From NCBI RefSeq assembly GCF_014204515.1, contig NZ_JACHLI010000036.1:7167-71166 (forward strand): a DNA stretch of 64,000 bases, given 5' to 3'. Every line of letters begins with the position of its first letter. Position 1 is the stretch's first letter. Made by a program: the position numbers and the translations under genes. A model generated the notes under the pieces. The model did no database searches. It was given only the letters and a program-made list of their open reading frames with translations, and was not told the origin of the DNA. Shown one piece after another: positions 31,898 to 41,267 of this stretch. The DNA is from Pseudomonas nitroreducens. Lineage in GTDB: Bacteria; Pseudomonadota; Gammaproteobacteria; Pseudomonadales; Pseudomonadaceae.

Positions 31898-31931
31898 GAG
31901 TTACCCTCTATGGATACGAAGAGGGTAACTC
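31898..31931. promoter_or_regulatory. hipBA operator (perfect 12-base inverted repeat)
   Basis: GAGTTACCCTCT and AGAGGGTAACTC face each other across 10 bases and end one base before the hipB ATG. HipB-type antitoxins autorepress through such palindromes, so this is probably the operator. Confidence 0.8.
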
Positions 31932-31932
31932 C

Positions 31933-32259
31933 ATGGCACGCCGCACCTATTCGACACAGACTAAATCCATTGTCGCCACCCTGGGCCAGCTCATTCAGAT
32001 CGCCCGCAAAGAGCGCGGTATGTCTGCGGCTGACGTCGCTGCACGGGCCAGCATCGCACGAGGTACGTTGACTCGCATTGAGGCCGGCGACCCGACGTGT
32101 GAGATCGGGGTCGTCTTCGAGCTCTGCGTGATCCTGGGCGTTCCTCTCTACGGCTCCGAGAGAGAGCATTCGCTGCTGAAACAGCATGCTGAGGAGAAGC
32201 TCCAGCTCCTCCCCAAGCGCGTCCGCAACGTAACCCCGAAGGTGGACAATGACTTCTGA
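31933..32259 (+). CDS. hipB: HipB-like antitoxin, XRE family
   Basis: A 108-residue DNA-binding antitoxin. The HTH is at about 15-70: LGQLIQIARKERGMSAADVA, then ARASIARGTLTRIEAGDP. A basic C-terminal tail (LLPKRVRNV) may contact HipA. The ATG sits immediately behind a perfect inverted repeat, consistent with autoregulation. The gene overlaps hipA by 11 bases. Confidence 0.88.
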   Translation: MARRTYSTQTKSIVATLGQLIQIARKERGMSAADVAARASIARGTLTRIEAGDPTCEIGVVFELCVILGVPLYGSEREHSLLKQHAEEKLQLLPKRVRNVTPKVDNDF

Positions 32260-33559
32260 GCGCATCGACTCCTGCTTCGTCTGGATCTGGCTTCCGGGAG
32301 ATGTTGAGCCGGTTGTTGCCGGCCGCCTGCAGCGCGACGGAAGGCGTTTCGTGTTCGCCTACGGTAAGAGCTACCTGGCGCGCAAAAAGGCTATAGCCAT
32401 CAACCTGCAGGAGTTGCCGCTGGGCACCGAGGTGATCGTCCCGCGCGACGGCATGACCATGCCGAGCTGCATCCGCGATGGTTCCCCCGACGCTTGGGGC
32501 CGACGCGTCATCCTGAACAAGATCTTCGGCAAGAGAGACGCTGACGACCATGGCCAGGCTGAACTGGACGAGATGACCTACCTCATGGAGTCTGGCTCTG
32601 ATCGTATCGGTGCCCTGGACTTCCAGGTGTCGGCGACAGAATACGTCGCGCGCCAGTCGACCCAGGCCTCCCTGGATGAGCTGCTGCAGTTCGCTGAGTA
32701 CGTAGAGAAGGGCATGCCGCTGACTCCTGAGCTCGAGGTCGCGCTCAACCATGGCTCTTCCATCGGTGGCGCTCGGCCGAAAGCGCTGATCAACAACGGC
32801 AAGGCCAAATTCATCGCCAAGTTCTCCTCGACGAAGGACGAGATCAACTTCGTTGGCGGTGAGTTCCTGGCCATGCGCCTGGCGAGCATCGCCGGCATGA
32901 ACGTAGCACCCGTCGAGATGGTGCAGGCAAAAGGCAAGGATGTGCTCCTCGTGCAGCGCTTCGACCGCATCCACCAGGATCATGGTTGGAGTCGGCGCCT
33001 GATGTCATCGGCGCTGACGCTGTTGGGGCTCGACGAGATGCAGGCCCGCTACTGCAGCTACGAAGAACTGACCGACATCATGAGGCGCGACTTCAGTGAT
33101 CCGAAGAGGGATCTGCGCGAGCTGTTCTCCCGGCTGACCTTCAACGTGCTCTGCGGCAACACCGACGATCACGGTCGGAACCATGCGGCCTTCTTCGACG
33201 GCCGTCAGTACGATCTGACGCCGGCTTACGATATTTGCCCTCAATCCAGGACAGGTGAAGAGGCTTCGCAGGCCATGCGCATCCTTGGCGAGCGCTCTAA
33301 CAGCAGCCTTGGCTTGTGCCTCAGCGCCAGCAGCAAGTTCCTGCTGGATGAAGGTGAGGCCGCCAGCATCATCGAACATCAACTGCTGGTCATTCGTGAC
33401 GCCTGGCGCCAGGTAGCCGACGAGGTTCGGATCAGCGAAGTCGACCGGAACGTGATGAAGGCTACTCAGTGGCTGAACCCCTATGCCTTCTACGACTTGG
33501 CGGGCACGCAGTACGAGAATCTGGCTCGCCTGGGTGAAGAGGTGCGGAAGGGCCTGTAG
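32249..33559 (+). CDS. hipA: HipA-family Ser/Thr kinase toxin
   Basis: A 436-residue toxin kinase; E. coli HipA has 440. The N-terminal subdomain includes VPRDGMTMPSCIRDGSPDAWGRR. The phosphate-binding loop with the autophosphorylated serine is HGSSIGGARPKAL (about 167-179). The catalytic loop and metal site are NVLCGNTDDHGRNHAAF (about 300-316), with Asp and Asn in place, and LTPAYDIC follows. All catalytic motifs look intact. E. coli HipA inactivates glutamyl-tRNA synthetase; the target here is unknown. It may stabilise the element or provide persistence. Confidence 0.93.
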   Translation: MTSERIDSCFVWIWLPGDVEPVVAGRLQRDGRRFVFAYGKSYLARKKAIAINLQELPLGTEVIVPRDGMTMPSCIRDGSPDAWGRRVILNKIFGKRDADDHGQAELDEMTYLMESGSDRIGALDFQVSATEYVARQSTQASLDELLQFAEYVEKGMPLTPELEVALNHGSSIGGARPKALINNGKAKFIAKFSSTKDEINFVGGEFLAMRLASIAGMNVAPVEMVQAKGKDVLLVQRFDRIHQDHGWSRRLMSSALTLLGLDEMQARYCSYEELTDIMRRDFSDPKRDLRELFSRLTFNVLCGNTDDHGRNHAAFFDGRQYDLTPAYDICPQSRTGEEASQAMRILGERSNSSLGLCLSASSKFLLDEGEAASIIEHQLLVIRDAWRQVADEVRISEVDRNVMKATQWLNPYAFYDLAGTQYENLARLGEEVRKGL

Positions 33560-33678
33560 GCCATTTGCGCATTGCAGCGAGCGTTAACGGGTTTAGTGCT
33601 CGCTCTGTAGAACAGTGACGGCTTTCGCATCCCGGCGCAGCGGAGCTTTCGTAGCACACCATCCTGCATGAGAGAATC

Positions 33679-33693
33679 CTGTAAATACTACAG
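33679..33693. promoter_or_regulatory. Small palindrome overlapping the ribosome-binding site of the 33704 gene
   Basis: CTGTA-AATAC-TACAG ends next to the AGGAG of the following gene. It resembles an SOS box but the spacing is CTG-N9-CAG, one base short. It may be a different operator or an RNA hairpin affecting translation. Confidence 0.35.
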
Positions 33694-33703
33694 GAGTGGC
33701 CAC

Positions 33704-34249
33704 GTGATCGCGAATTCAGTATCGGCAGCAGGAAGCATCGTCACCCAGTTGGGGCCAAAGCTTTTGGAGTCGCCTGATCACCAGCAGCAGGCCACCTACC
33801 AGCAGCTGCTGGTGGCATTTACGCTCGGACGGTGGTTACGCAGCAGTGATGCCCTGCTGGTGGCAGCCAATGAAGACGAGGTCAGTGTGCGCCGGCTCAT
33901 GGCTGAGCACTTCGATGAAGATGTGATGGAGCGCGCCGAGCGCTCGCACGCCTATTGGCGAACCGCCGTGCTGGGATTCTTCGACAAGGCCCTCCAGGTG
34001 ATGGCCTTCGTCAACCGGATCGAGCTCTTCCGGTGGGTGTCGAAGATCGACCCGATCCTTTATGTCGCCATGGTCAGTCGGATGAGTCCGGTTCAGCCCT
34101 CAGAGGTATTCGCCCTGGTATTCCACACCAAGGCCGAGTCCGAAGCCGGCGAACCTATCGTATTCGAGGGTGTGACCGGCCGCCGGCAGCAACCGGCTGA
34201 AATGAGGAGCGAGGAGCAATCGGCACCGCAACACCGCGTACCGGCTTGA
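33704..34249 (+). CDS. Hypothetical protein
   Basis: About 181 residues from a GTG (MIANSVSAAGSIVTQLG), with AGGAG 8 bases upstream; the ATG at 33668 is the alternative. Helical, with a possible amphipathic or weakly hydrophobic stretch (AVLGFFDKALQVMAFVNRIE). A polar tail rich in Gln and Glu follows. No family is recognised. Confidence 0.6.
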   Translation: MIANSVSAAGSIVTQLGPKLLESPDHQQQATYQQLLVAFTLGRWLRSSDALLVAANEDEVSVRRLMAEHFDEDVMERAERSHAYWRTAVLGFFDKALQVMAFVNRIELFRWVSKIDPILYVAMVSRMSPVQPSEVFALVFHTKAESEAGEPIVFEGVTGRRQQPAEMRSEEQSAPQHRVPA

Positions 34250-34290
34250 GGGCATTTCCACGACAAACGAGGAGACGGTTCACTCGTGGA

Positions 34291-34914
34291 TTACCGGCCG
34301 GTTTGATTGTGGAGCGCCTCCATGCATGGCTCTAACTGCTTGTGCAGGCGAGGGTTGGATTGCGCGCGGTCGATTAGCGCCAGCTTCTGATCCAGGGGGA
34401 GGGACATAAACGATCCGCAGAAGTAGGCAGTATTAGCGTTGTCCTTGTCGGCCTGGGTAGGATTCGGATTTATGAGCTTCTTTTGCGCTGCAGTCAGGGG
34501 TTCAGGCATCGGTAGCTCACCACACGCTTCGAGCGCCGCCTTGGTTAGGCGCGGGGTGAAGACTAGCGAGAAGGTTTGCATCAATCCGTTCTCGCGGAGC
34601 TGCCCTGTTCGGCTTGGGCAATTGAACGTCACGCGCGCGGTTTTCTGACCGTCGAGAGCATTGAAGGAAACCCCATTGCCACTCCGCACTACAGAGGACG
34701 GGTCAAGCAGCGCTTGCTCACCTTCGATTTTGGGGATGCTGCGGGCTCCAGGCTGCTGGGCCTTTACAGGTGTTTGCGCTGCCGCGACCGGCAGATGAAT
34801 CAGAGAGCGTGAATTAGCCGCGTCGAAATCGGCCCGCATACTTGAGCCGGCGCAGCCGCTGAGGATGAGGGCGGCGGTCGCAACTACGGCCGCCATTCTG
34901 AGGTATTTGGTCAT
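34291..34914 (-). CDS. Putative lipoprotein
   Basis: About 207 residues from MTKYLRMAAVVATAALILSG, ending in the lipobox LSGC (Cys at about 21). The mature protein is polar with paired cysteines (TFNCPSR, LEACGEL, YFCGSFM, LEPCME). No family is recognised. It lies in tandem with a second lipoprotein gene, 45 bases downstream of that gene's stop, so the two are probably one operon. Confidence 0.7.
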   Translation of the reverse strand: MTKYLRMAAVVATAALILSGCAGSSMRADFDAANSRSLIHLPVAAAQTPVKAQQPGARSIPKIEGEQALLDPSSVVRSGNGVSFNALDGQKTARVTFNCPSRTGQLRENGLMQTFSLVFTPRLTKAALEACGELPMPEPLTAAQKKLINPNPTQADKDNANTAYFCGSFMSLPLDQKLALIDRAQSNPRLHKQLEPCMEALHNQTGR

Positions 34915-34959
34915 CTTCGTTATGGCTTCCTGTTTGCCGGTATAGATCATCTTGCTGGA

Positions 34960-35565
34960 TTAGAAGGCACTACTGAGTCCCGTGCGAGTGCTGCTCAGGC
35001 TTTTTCCCATGATGGATCGGCCGATGCCGTTGTGAGAACCGCGCCCTGGCGACGTCCACACCTTGTAGCCGAACCTCTGCTCGAACACTGTGAAAGGCAT
35101 TGCCGCGAGCTTATCAGCCCATTTCTTGTGACCTTCGCGGTCTTGTACATAGGTCGCGCCCTCGGCTCCTTCGAGCTCCCAGCCGATCATCTTCTGCCGG
35201 TATCGGGCCACCAGGAACAGGTAGCTTTCGGTCGCCTTTTCATGGATCTCGTCCAGGGAGAGACCGTCAATGTCTTTCGCGACTAGTTCTGCCTGATCGT
35301 CACGATCCGGGTACTTCTCAGCGTGTAGCTTGAGAAGCACCTGGAGATCACGCCGCGACGACTGATAGCGATCATCCGAACCGAAGGTGAAGTCATTTTT
35401 CGGATCGTAAGTGGTGTAGCCAGCAAGCAGACGCATTGTCTCGAGGCTATCCCACATACTGTTCGCGGAGCTGCCATCGACGAGATACGGCATGCGCTCA
35501 GTGTGGCAGGCGGTGCTGACTAGCGCGGCCGAAAGGGCAAGGGCGGAGGTTGCGGCGAGCTTCAA
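34960..35565 (-). CDS. Putative lipoprotein
   Basis: A 201-residue protein with a TTG start; AAGGAG lies 7 bases before it. The signal sequence MKLAATSALALSAALVSTAC ends in the lipobox STAC, with Cys20 as the lipidation site. The mature part is charged and helical (RRDLQVLLKLHAEKYPDRDD). The C-terminus is Ser/Gly/Arg-rich. No assigned family. It is the first gene of a two-lipoprotein unit. Confidence 0.7.
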   Translation of the reverse strand: MKLAATSALALSAALVSTACHTERMPYLVDGSSANSMWDSLETMRLLAGYTTYDPKNDFTFGSDDRYQSSRRDLQVLLKLHAEKYPDRDDQAELVAKDIDGLSLDEIHEKATESYLFLVARYRQKMIGWELEGAEGATYVQDREGHKKWADKLAAMPFTVFEQRFGYKVWTSPGRGSHNGIGRSIMGKSLSSTRTGLSSAF

Positions 35566-35632
35566 GTCGAACTCCTTGTTCGGGTTGACGCTCAGGGAGC
35601 GACAGAAGCCTCAATTCTAATGCCATAATGAC

Positions 35633-35646
35633 ATGCTTTAAAGCAT
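35633..35646. promoter_or_regulatory. Palindrome upstream of the lipoprotein pair
   Basis: ATGCTTTAAAGCAT is a perfect 14-base palindrome about 70 bases upstream of the minus-strand start at 35565. It is an operator candidate. Confidence 0.35.
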
Positions 35647-35769
35647 TTTCGACTTAAACCCGCGCTGCGGAAGGGGGCAGTATCACCGGCAGTTGAAGCG
35701 GCCTGGTTTGTTGCTTACAAAAATGAGATAGCCCGGCGCCGCCGGGATCAATCGATGTCGAAGAGTCTC

Positions 35770-36267
35770 TTACTCGCTTCGCGGCGGCGCCTTGTAGCCG
35801 CTGTGTTTATCCGCATCGTAGTCCAGGATGAAGGGCTTCTCGGGAATGTCACCCAGAAGCCAGCGGACGTTGTCAGCTTCGTATCGAACCCTGTCAGGGT
35901 ACTCGGAGCGCTCGATGGTGATGCCCTCGAACATTTCCCCGCCTTCACGCATCAGGATCGCCGTGAAGTTGGACTTCCCGTTGCTCTCCGGCATTGACCC
36001 GTACCAGACCTTAAGGCGCGGCCGGGCCTCGAGTTCTTTCACCATGGCCTCTAGCTCAGCCACTCTGGCACGCAGTTGCTCAACCTCCGAGACGTCTCCC
36101 TGCGGCTGTGGTGGCATTCCCTGGATGCTGCCGTCGCGCCAGCTGGGGAGTTTTTCCTCGCCGATGCCTGTTTTCCTGGCAATCGAGGGCACGCAGCCCC
36201 CGTGTGGACTGCACATGCCCGGCGTGCGGCAGTCGGTCATGGTGTTGGCGCAGATCAGGGTATGCAT
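35770..36267 (-). CDS. Hypothetical protein with N-terminal Cys cluster and coiled coil
   Basis: A 165-residue protein. The first 25 residues contain four cysteines (MHTLICANTMTDCRTPGMCS, then PHGGC), which could bind metal. A short coiled coil follows (VEQLRARVAELEAMVKELEA). The C-terminal domain has strands with SNFTAILMREGGEMFEGITI. This looks like a phage- or plasmid-type accessory protein; no family is known to me. Confidence 0.65.
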   Translation of the reverse strand: MHTLICANTMTDCRTPGMCSPHGGCVPSIARKTGIGEEKLPSWRDGSIQGMPPQPQGDVSEVEQLRARVAELEAMVKELEARPRLKVWYGSMPESNGKSNFTAILMREGGEMFEGITIERSEYPDRVRYEADNVRWLLGDIPEKPFILDYDADKHSGYKAPPRSE

Positions 36268-36338
36268 GAGCCACCTATAGCAGGATGTGGGAGCAGGAGT
36301 TGACCAACTGGTTGATGGTCGGGGCAGGGAAGGCCTGA

Positions 36339-36833
36339 TCAGCGTGTCAGGAACTTGGCCAGGCGCTCCAGGCGTACATGGAAATCAGCCAGGTCAGTGT
36401 TGTTCGACACGATGATGTCGGCGTCTTCACGCACCAGGTTCATGCTGCCGGCACCCTCCGGTGGAAGGCGGTCGCTGGCGTCGATCCAAATGGCAAGGTC
36501 GACCAGTCCCGCAGCTTTTAAGGCGAAGAACTCATCCCGGTCGCGGATGCCGCAGTACACGTCATGCGAGTCGAAAATTTCCCGCCCAAGGCGGGTTCTA
36601 TCGCCGTCGTTGTAGGAACGGATAGCGTTGTACCAGGTGTCGCGGTGGTTCATGCGGTCATTGAAGCATTCCTCCACGGTACCGTAGCCGTGCTCGCCTT
36701 TCATCTGGTCGAAGATGAAGCGTTCGCAGGCGAAGAACGACGAGGAGACGAAGGACAGGCCGAAGTGATCCCAGAGGAACTCGCATGCGGTGTCTTTGCC
36801 GTGGCGCTGGTGTCCGAAGACGATGAGTCTCAT
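36339..36833 (-). CDS. P-loop kinase, dNMP kinase-like
   Basis: A 164-residue P-loop protein. Walker A is GHQRHGKDT at about 7-15 (MRLIVFGHQRHGKDTACEFL). The SSSFFACERFIFDQM segment resembles the substrate-binding region of phage deoxynucleoside monophosphate kinases. The late strands LAIWIDASDRLP and DADIIVSNN match the DxxI-x-N element of that family. It may phosphorylate dNMPs for replication of the element or of a phage. The P-loop is certain; the substrate is inferred from resemblance. Confidence 0.7.
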   Translation of the reverse strand: MRLIVFGHQRHGKDTACEFLWDHFGLSFVSSSFFACERFIFDQMKGEHGYGTVEECFNDRMNHRDTWYNAIRSYNDGDRTRLGREIFDSHDVYCGIRDRDEFFALKAAGLVDLAIWIDASDRLPPEGAGSMNLVREDADIIVSNNTDLADFHVRLERLAKFLTR

Positions 36834-36992
36834 AGGCTTACCCCAAGCTGGAAGCGAGCGCCAGCGGTGGTAGCCTCTGGAGGCCCATGGATGCTGGCTT
36901 TTCGGTTTAAGGAACTCGGGTATGGTGCTGCAATTGTAGGCAAAAGGAAAGGCCTGCGACTGACCGTAGCCTGGAGGTTCCCTAGCTACAAA

Positions 36993-37027
36993 TGAAAACG
37001 CCGGAAAGGGTTGCCTCTCCAGCGTTT
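36993..37027. terminator. Hairpin terminator
   Basis: AAACGCCGGAAAG and CTCTCCAGCGTTT form an imperfect stem (with one G-U-type mismatch) directly after the stop of the minus-strand lipoprotein gene at 37041. Confidence 0.55.
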
Positions 37028-37040
37028 AGAGTGACTTCCT

Positions 37041-37541
37041 TCAGAATTCGAGATCGAAGTGCTTCAGGTACTCTTCATCCGACATGGCCTTGAGCTGATC
37101 CAGCTTTTTGGCCGCCAGGTTGAGCCTGGGAGCGATGCTGGCGATGTAGACAGGGGAGTCAGCACCACGAGGATCGAGTGCAATGGCGTTGTCGCTTTTC
37201 GCCTTGATCTCATCGTAATCCTTCTGGTATTCGGCCAGGCGGAAGTCGCGGTCGCGATGGAGCAGCCAGACGGAGCTGCCCTTAGCAACTTCGCGGATGC
37301 CAGCAGCATCTTTGCCGTTGAGAACCTTGGAGAACTCGGACTTGTCCTTGTACTGCTTCCCGATCTTTAGGACGTCGAGCTCCAGGTCAGTACGCTCCTT
37401 CGGAGTGACACTCTGGTAGATCGTCAGAAGTGACTTCTTGGTGCTCGAGTAGTCGGTGCCGTCGATGACGGGGTTGGAATTACCACACGCTACCAGCGCC
37501 AGCATGAATGCCATCATGCCGGTCAGTTTGAGTTTGATCAC
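37041..37541 (-). CDS. Putative lipoprotein
   Basis: A 166-residue protein. The GTG at 37541 has GGAG 7 bases upstream; a GTG at 37553 contains that same site, so it is unlikely to be the start. The signal sequence MIKLKLTGMMAFMLALVACG has the lipobox LVAC. The mature part is helical and charged (ELDVLKIGKQYKDKSEF). No family is recognised. Confidence 0.7.
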   Translation of the reverse strand: MIKLKLTGMMAFMLALVACGNSNPVIDGTDYSSTKKSLLTIYQSVTPKERTDLELDVLKIGKQYKDKSEFSKVLNGKDAAGIREVAKGSSVWLLHRDRDFRLAEYQKDYDEIKAKSDNAIALDPRGADSPVYIASIAPRLNLAAKKLDQLKAMSDEEYLKHFDLEF

Positions 37542-37727
37542 GCGGATCTCCACTGCTCAATTGAGTAAGCGCCACCTTGGCGCCTGGCTCCTGCCGGCCG
37601 AGATGATACCATTGTAATGCCAGAGTGACACTACGAATTTTTGATGGTTGCACGATCTAACACGGGCCTTTGCGATAGATAGATGGCAAAGTAATATCTC
37701 TGGAATCACACAAGGACGTGCGCTTCG

Positions 37728-38096
37728 ATGACTGATGTCTTCATCCCTGGGCTGAAAGTCTCCTACTCAGACAAGCTGATCGCTGCGATCTGTAAGGACT
37801 GCAAGGGCATCCTGATTGCCCTGGTTACCAGTTACGTGACTGATGAGGATGACCGCGAGCTACTCATGCTCCATGCAGAAGGTCACCGAGTTAAGCGCAT
37901 CCAGCCTCTGAACTCTCATCACTACGAGACATGCTACTGCGCCGGGACAGATGGGTATGCGATCTCGAAGGCCGAGGAAGACAAGATCAAGCGCAGGCTC
38001 GCCGCGAAGCTGGCTGAATCAGCCGAACGGGTGCCGGCGGAGAAGGGCAGGTCTACGGCTGCACTCAAGAAGGGTCTGAGGAGGAGGCACTCTTGA
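37728..38096 (+). CDS. Hypothetical protein with CxxC
   Basis: A 122-residue protein (MTDVFIPGLKVSYSDKLIAA). Cysteines in ICKDCKG and ETCYCAGTDG could make a four-Cys zinc site. The C-terminus is a basic helix (KIKRRLAAKLAES ... LKKGLRRRHS) suited to nucleic-acid contact. It is probably co-transcribed with the 38262 gene. The function is unknown. Confidence 0.6.
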   Translation: MTDVFIPGLKVSYSDKLIAAICKDCKGILIALVTSYVTDEDDRELLMLHAEGHRVKRIQPLNSHHYETCYCAGTDGYAISKAEEDKIKRRLAAKLAESAERVPAEKGRSTAALKKGLRRRHS

Positions 38097-38261
38097 GCCT
38101 GGTTGGAGAAGGTGATAGCTTTTGCGGACGGTGATGTCGCTCGCCTTCCGCCCGCACGGAAAAGTCCCCGCAGCGATTCCTCCCTTGTAGCCAATTCTAA
38201 GACACCACTCTGCAAGCGCAGAGCGAGCGGGCCGTTCGTTAGTCGTTTGCTGGAGAAGACA

Positions 38262-39728
38262 GTGTCTAAGTCCAACACCTCGGCTATCGAATCCCTGCGT
38301 TTCGAACCAGAGTTCAACTTCCTGAGTGCTAGCTTTAGCCTTGCGCTCTCACCTGAGTACACCTCACAGCTCATCCAGGGAAAGGTCAAAGACCTTGCTC
38401 GTCACTTGCGAAAAGCCTTTGGTTTGAAGCAAACCAAGGCCCTTGAGGTTGTTGTCGGAGCGCTCGGTTTTCCGAGCTGGTACGAGTTCCTCAAACACAT
38501 CTCTGCGGCTAAGACAGACTATCGGGGAGTTGCTCCGCACGAATGGCGAGGCCGTCTGAAGCCTGCTCTATTCCTGGTTGTTGAGATGGACGTCGAGACG
38601 GTTATTCCGCGCGAATATTTACTGCGAATGGAGCGTCTGGCAGAAGCCATCGCCAAGTACACAGGGCTGACTGCCGAGATGGTGCTTGATCGATGCTGCT
38701 CAAGATTCCTGGGGAGTGAGGACTGGGCGTCGGTAAAGAACCGCGATCCGCTGCGCTCTGATCAGCCGATGTACCGGTTCATCGACGACCAAAAGCTAGG
38801 AAGCGGAAGGTTTGTGCCCAGCCGGCCTTGCGAGACGATTCATCGTGCACTTGCGTGGGGGCGAAAAGACTTCGCGGACTCAACTGCCGAATCTGATCTT
38901 CAGCTGATGTGGGCGAACGCAATTCTGGAGCACCAGCCTGACATGCTTAGAGCAGGATTGCTGGCGGCAACGATGCTCTACGAGCAGGGAGACGCTAGCG
39001 CCGAACAGGTCGCAGAGTCTTTCCTGGCCATGGCTGACCAGCTGATCCCGAAGGAGTTTGAAGGTCGGATCATGGTTGAGCTCCCAGATAACGGGATGTA
39101 CCACGCACTGCTCAACTTGAACATGAAGATCCAGTTCCAACTCGATGGTCGCCGGCATCTGGTTCGAGCGAAGGAGTTGGCCCTGCGCCAGCTCCAGCTG
39201 GATGATACCGACCCGAATAAAGTCAGAATGGTGCTGCCCCTGATCTACCTTCGCCTTGGGGAGTTGAACAAGGCGTTGGATGCGGCCAACAGGTTCGAAG
39301 ATCGTTACGGGTTGGGGCTGGTCGTGAAGGCCTTCTGCGCTCACGAAGCAGGGGACGTGCATCATTTTGTCCAGCTTATTGTCAGGGCGCTGTACCAGGT
39401 GCCTATGCTGGAGGCGGTTCTGGCCTTCGATCTCTCTTCGGTGACAGAAGCAGACGGCTACCGAGAGTACAAGCCAGATATCGATACCTTTGCCACGTAC
39501 ATCCTGCCGACTTTGATGGAACGCCCGGCCATCGAGGATCTCTGCCAGCAGTTTTTCTTGCACCCTCGTTACAGAGAGAACCAGGTGCTCCTTGGATCAC
39601 TCTGGAACAAGCCGAGGGATACGCCAGAAGAGGAAAGGGCTCGTTTGCGGGAGTATCACGAGACCCAGGAACGAGCCTGTGCCCAAGTTGGGGAGGCATT
39701 GGCTGATGGCTTAGGAGTACGTTTCTGA
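38262..39728 (+). CDS. Hypothetical helical-repeat protein
   Basis: About 488 residues from the GTG at 38262, which has GGAG 8 bases upstream; an ATG at 38103 gives a longer version with a low-complexity start. The N-terminal region has LKQTKALEVVVGALGFPSWY, a GF-x-SW motif like that in the interrupted 4865-5947 gene. The C-terminal two thirds are helical and TPR-like (AKELALRQLQLDDTDPNKVR, LRLGELNKALDAANRFEDRY). It probably makes protein contacts. No assigned function. Confidence 0.65.
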   Translation: MSKSNTSAIESLRFEPEFNFLSASFSLALSPEYTSQLIQGKVKDLARHLRKAFGLKQTKALEVVVGALGFPSWYEFLKHISAAKTDYRGVAPHEWRGRLKPALFLVVEMDVETVIPREYLLRMERLAEAIAKYTGLTAEMVLDRCCSRFLGSEDWASVKNRDPLRSDQPMYRFIDDQKLGSGRFVPSRPCETIHRALAWGRKDFADSTAESDLQLMWANAILEHQPDMLRAGLLAATMLYEQGDASAEQVAESFLAMADQLIPKEFEGRIMVELPDNGMYHALLNLNMKIQFQLDGRRHLVRAKELALRQLQLDDTDPNKVRMVLPLIYLRLGELNKALDAANRFEDRYGLGLVVKAFCAHEAGDVHHFVQLIVRALYQVPMLEAVLAFDLSSVTEADGYREYKPDIDTFATYILPTLMERPAIEDLCQQFFLHPRYRENQVLLGSLWNKPRDTPEEERARLREYHETQERACAQVGEALADGLGVRF

Positions 39729-39846
39729 TCCGACGGGAAAACCATCCTGGGGCTGCAGATTTAGCGGCTCCAGGTGCCTACAGTGCTGGATGTGGTAATC
39801 GGGATTCAAGAGTCTATAGTTAGAGTCTTGGCTCTAGGAGATTGCT

Positions 39847-41172
39847 ATGCTTATCCAGCATTTAATCATAACCCAGCTAAAGTCGGTTTTCTTTAGGGGC
39901 GATAATAAAGCCATATGTGTAGACGGAGGACTATCAACGCAGGAGGCAGAGGAGTTAGGGCTTATTCCAATGATTATTCTTGGAATATGTGTGGAGGGAT
40001 TGCAGGCTTGGCATGCAAAGCTGCACCCAACTTGTAAGGAAATTAACCTAGGTGAGTTTTTGTTCGATTCATGGATGGATGTCAATCGCACTTGGGGTGT
40101 GCCCGATGTATTAAAAGTAGATAAGGAACTTATAGGTGAGTTTCCGCTCCTCCTTACTCTAAAGAAAATCTGTGGAGAGAGTTCCCCTAGAATATCTCCT
40201 ACTTCCGACAGGCATGTTGGTGCCAGCAAGAGATTTGCTCAGGAGCTTGCTAAATTTGCCGTGAATACTGATATGAGATCCAGTGGGACAAGGAATGATC
40301 TATTCGCGCAGCTAAACTCCGCACTGGAGGAGTACAATAAGTATTCTGGATTTGGAGGATTTAGTGACAAAAGAAGTAGAATAGTGGCTGATCTGATAAA
40401 TAGAGAGCTTAAGACTCCTATCGGGAAGCCGGCGCCATTCATGTTTATTCCCTCAGCATGGAGCAGAGTAGTTGCAGATAAAAAAAAGTCATTGCCGGAC
40501 GGCCAGAAGTTATATATAACCCATGAATCAGAAGGGGCTGTATTCCTATGCCCTGATTATGATCATGATTTTCTACCAAAGGTTAAGGGAGAGTGGCGCC
40601 ACATTGCGAGAACGCCTGGATATATATGGGATAGAGAAGAGCCGGGCTTGAAATATGCTCTACAATCAATTGCCTATCCTGTAGGTAACATGCTGGAAAA
40701 AATAGTTGATCTTGAACTTTTTGAGGAGTTTAAGGCTGGGAGAGGAATTTTACCAGAGGTGGTCGCGGATGATATTAGAAAGGCTTTTTTCAGTGAAAGC
40801 CTGGTGATAATTCCGAAAAACTTAAAATCTCTTAGAGGGGCTTATGAGTATATTACAGGGTTAGATGTTGAGTGGTCTGGTGAAATCAAGAGGTATGATC
40901 TTGAATTCAATGACATTAGAATATACATTGTCGTTACGATGAGTCCGGATATTTTATTGATAGTAATTCCTCGGACGGCAAATATTAATCACGATAAAAT
41001 CCCTAGTATGCTGAATGAGTTCAGGGGTGATATTGATCTTGGTGCTGGTGGGTATGCCGCAGTAGCTTTCTGGGCCGAACAATGCAATAAATTTAGAAGC
41101 GAAAATTTCTCTTGGGTGCTGTTGTGCACAGTTGATGCAATGCTAAGGCCGGTGGAAGATTTATATTTGTAA
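39847..41172 (+). CDS. AT-rich orphan protein of unknown function
   Basis: A 441-residue protein I do not recognise. Local composition is far more AT-rich than the surroundings (about 39780-41270), with many AGA, ATA and TTA codons, so it is a separate import. There is no signal peptide; hydrophobic strands ELGLIPMIILGICVEGL and DIRIYIVVTMSPDILLIVIP look like buried beta strands. A short motif FFRGDNKAICVDGG opens the protein. Single AT-rich genes between GC-rich genes of a mobile element are often defence or toxin cargo, but nothing here proves that. Confidence 0.7.
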   Translation: MLIQHLIITQLKSVFFRGDNKAICVDGGLSTQEAEELGLIPMIILGICVEGLQAWHAKLHPTCKEINLGEFLFDSWMDVNRTWGVPDVLKVDKELIGEFPLLLTLKKICGESSPRISPTSDRHVGASKRFAQELAKFAVNTDMRSSGTRNDLFAQLNSALEEYNKYSGFGGFSDKRSRIVADLINRELKTPIGKPAPFMFIPSAWSRVVADKKKSLPDGQKLYITHESEGAVFLCPDYDHDFLPKVKGEWRHIARTPGYIWDREEPGLKYALQSIAYPVGNMLEKIVDLELFEEFKAGRGILPEVVADDIRKAFFSESLVIIPKNLKSLRGAYEYITGLDVEWSGEIKRYDLEFNDIRIYIVVTMSPDILLIVIPRTANINHDKIPSMLNEFRGDIDLGAGGYAAVAFWAEQCNKFRSENFSWVLLCTVDAMLRPVEDLYL

Positions 41173-41267
41173 TTGACGGCATTTCGCCCCAATTAAATAA
41201 ACCTCACAGAAGTCTTTTGTTGTGTTTGGAATGGAGTAGTTTTTATTGAGACTAGGTTTGCTAAAAT

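Noticed and set aside
33679..33693. CTGTAAATACTACAG as an SOS box
   Set aside because: The spacing is CTG-N9-CAG; LexA boxes need N10. Kept only as an unassigned palindrome.
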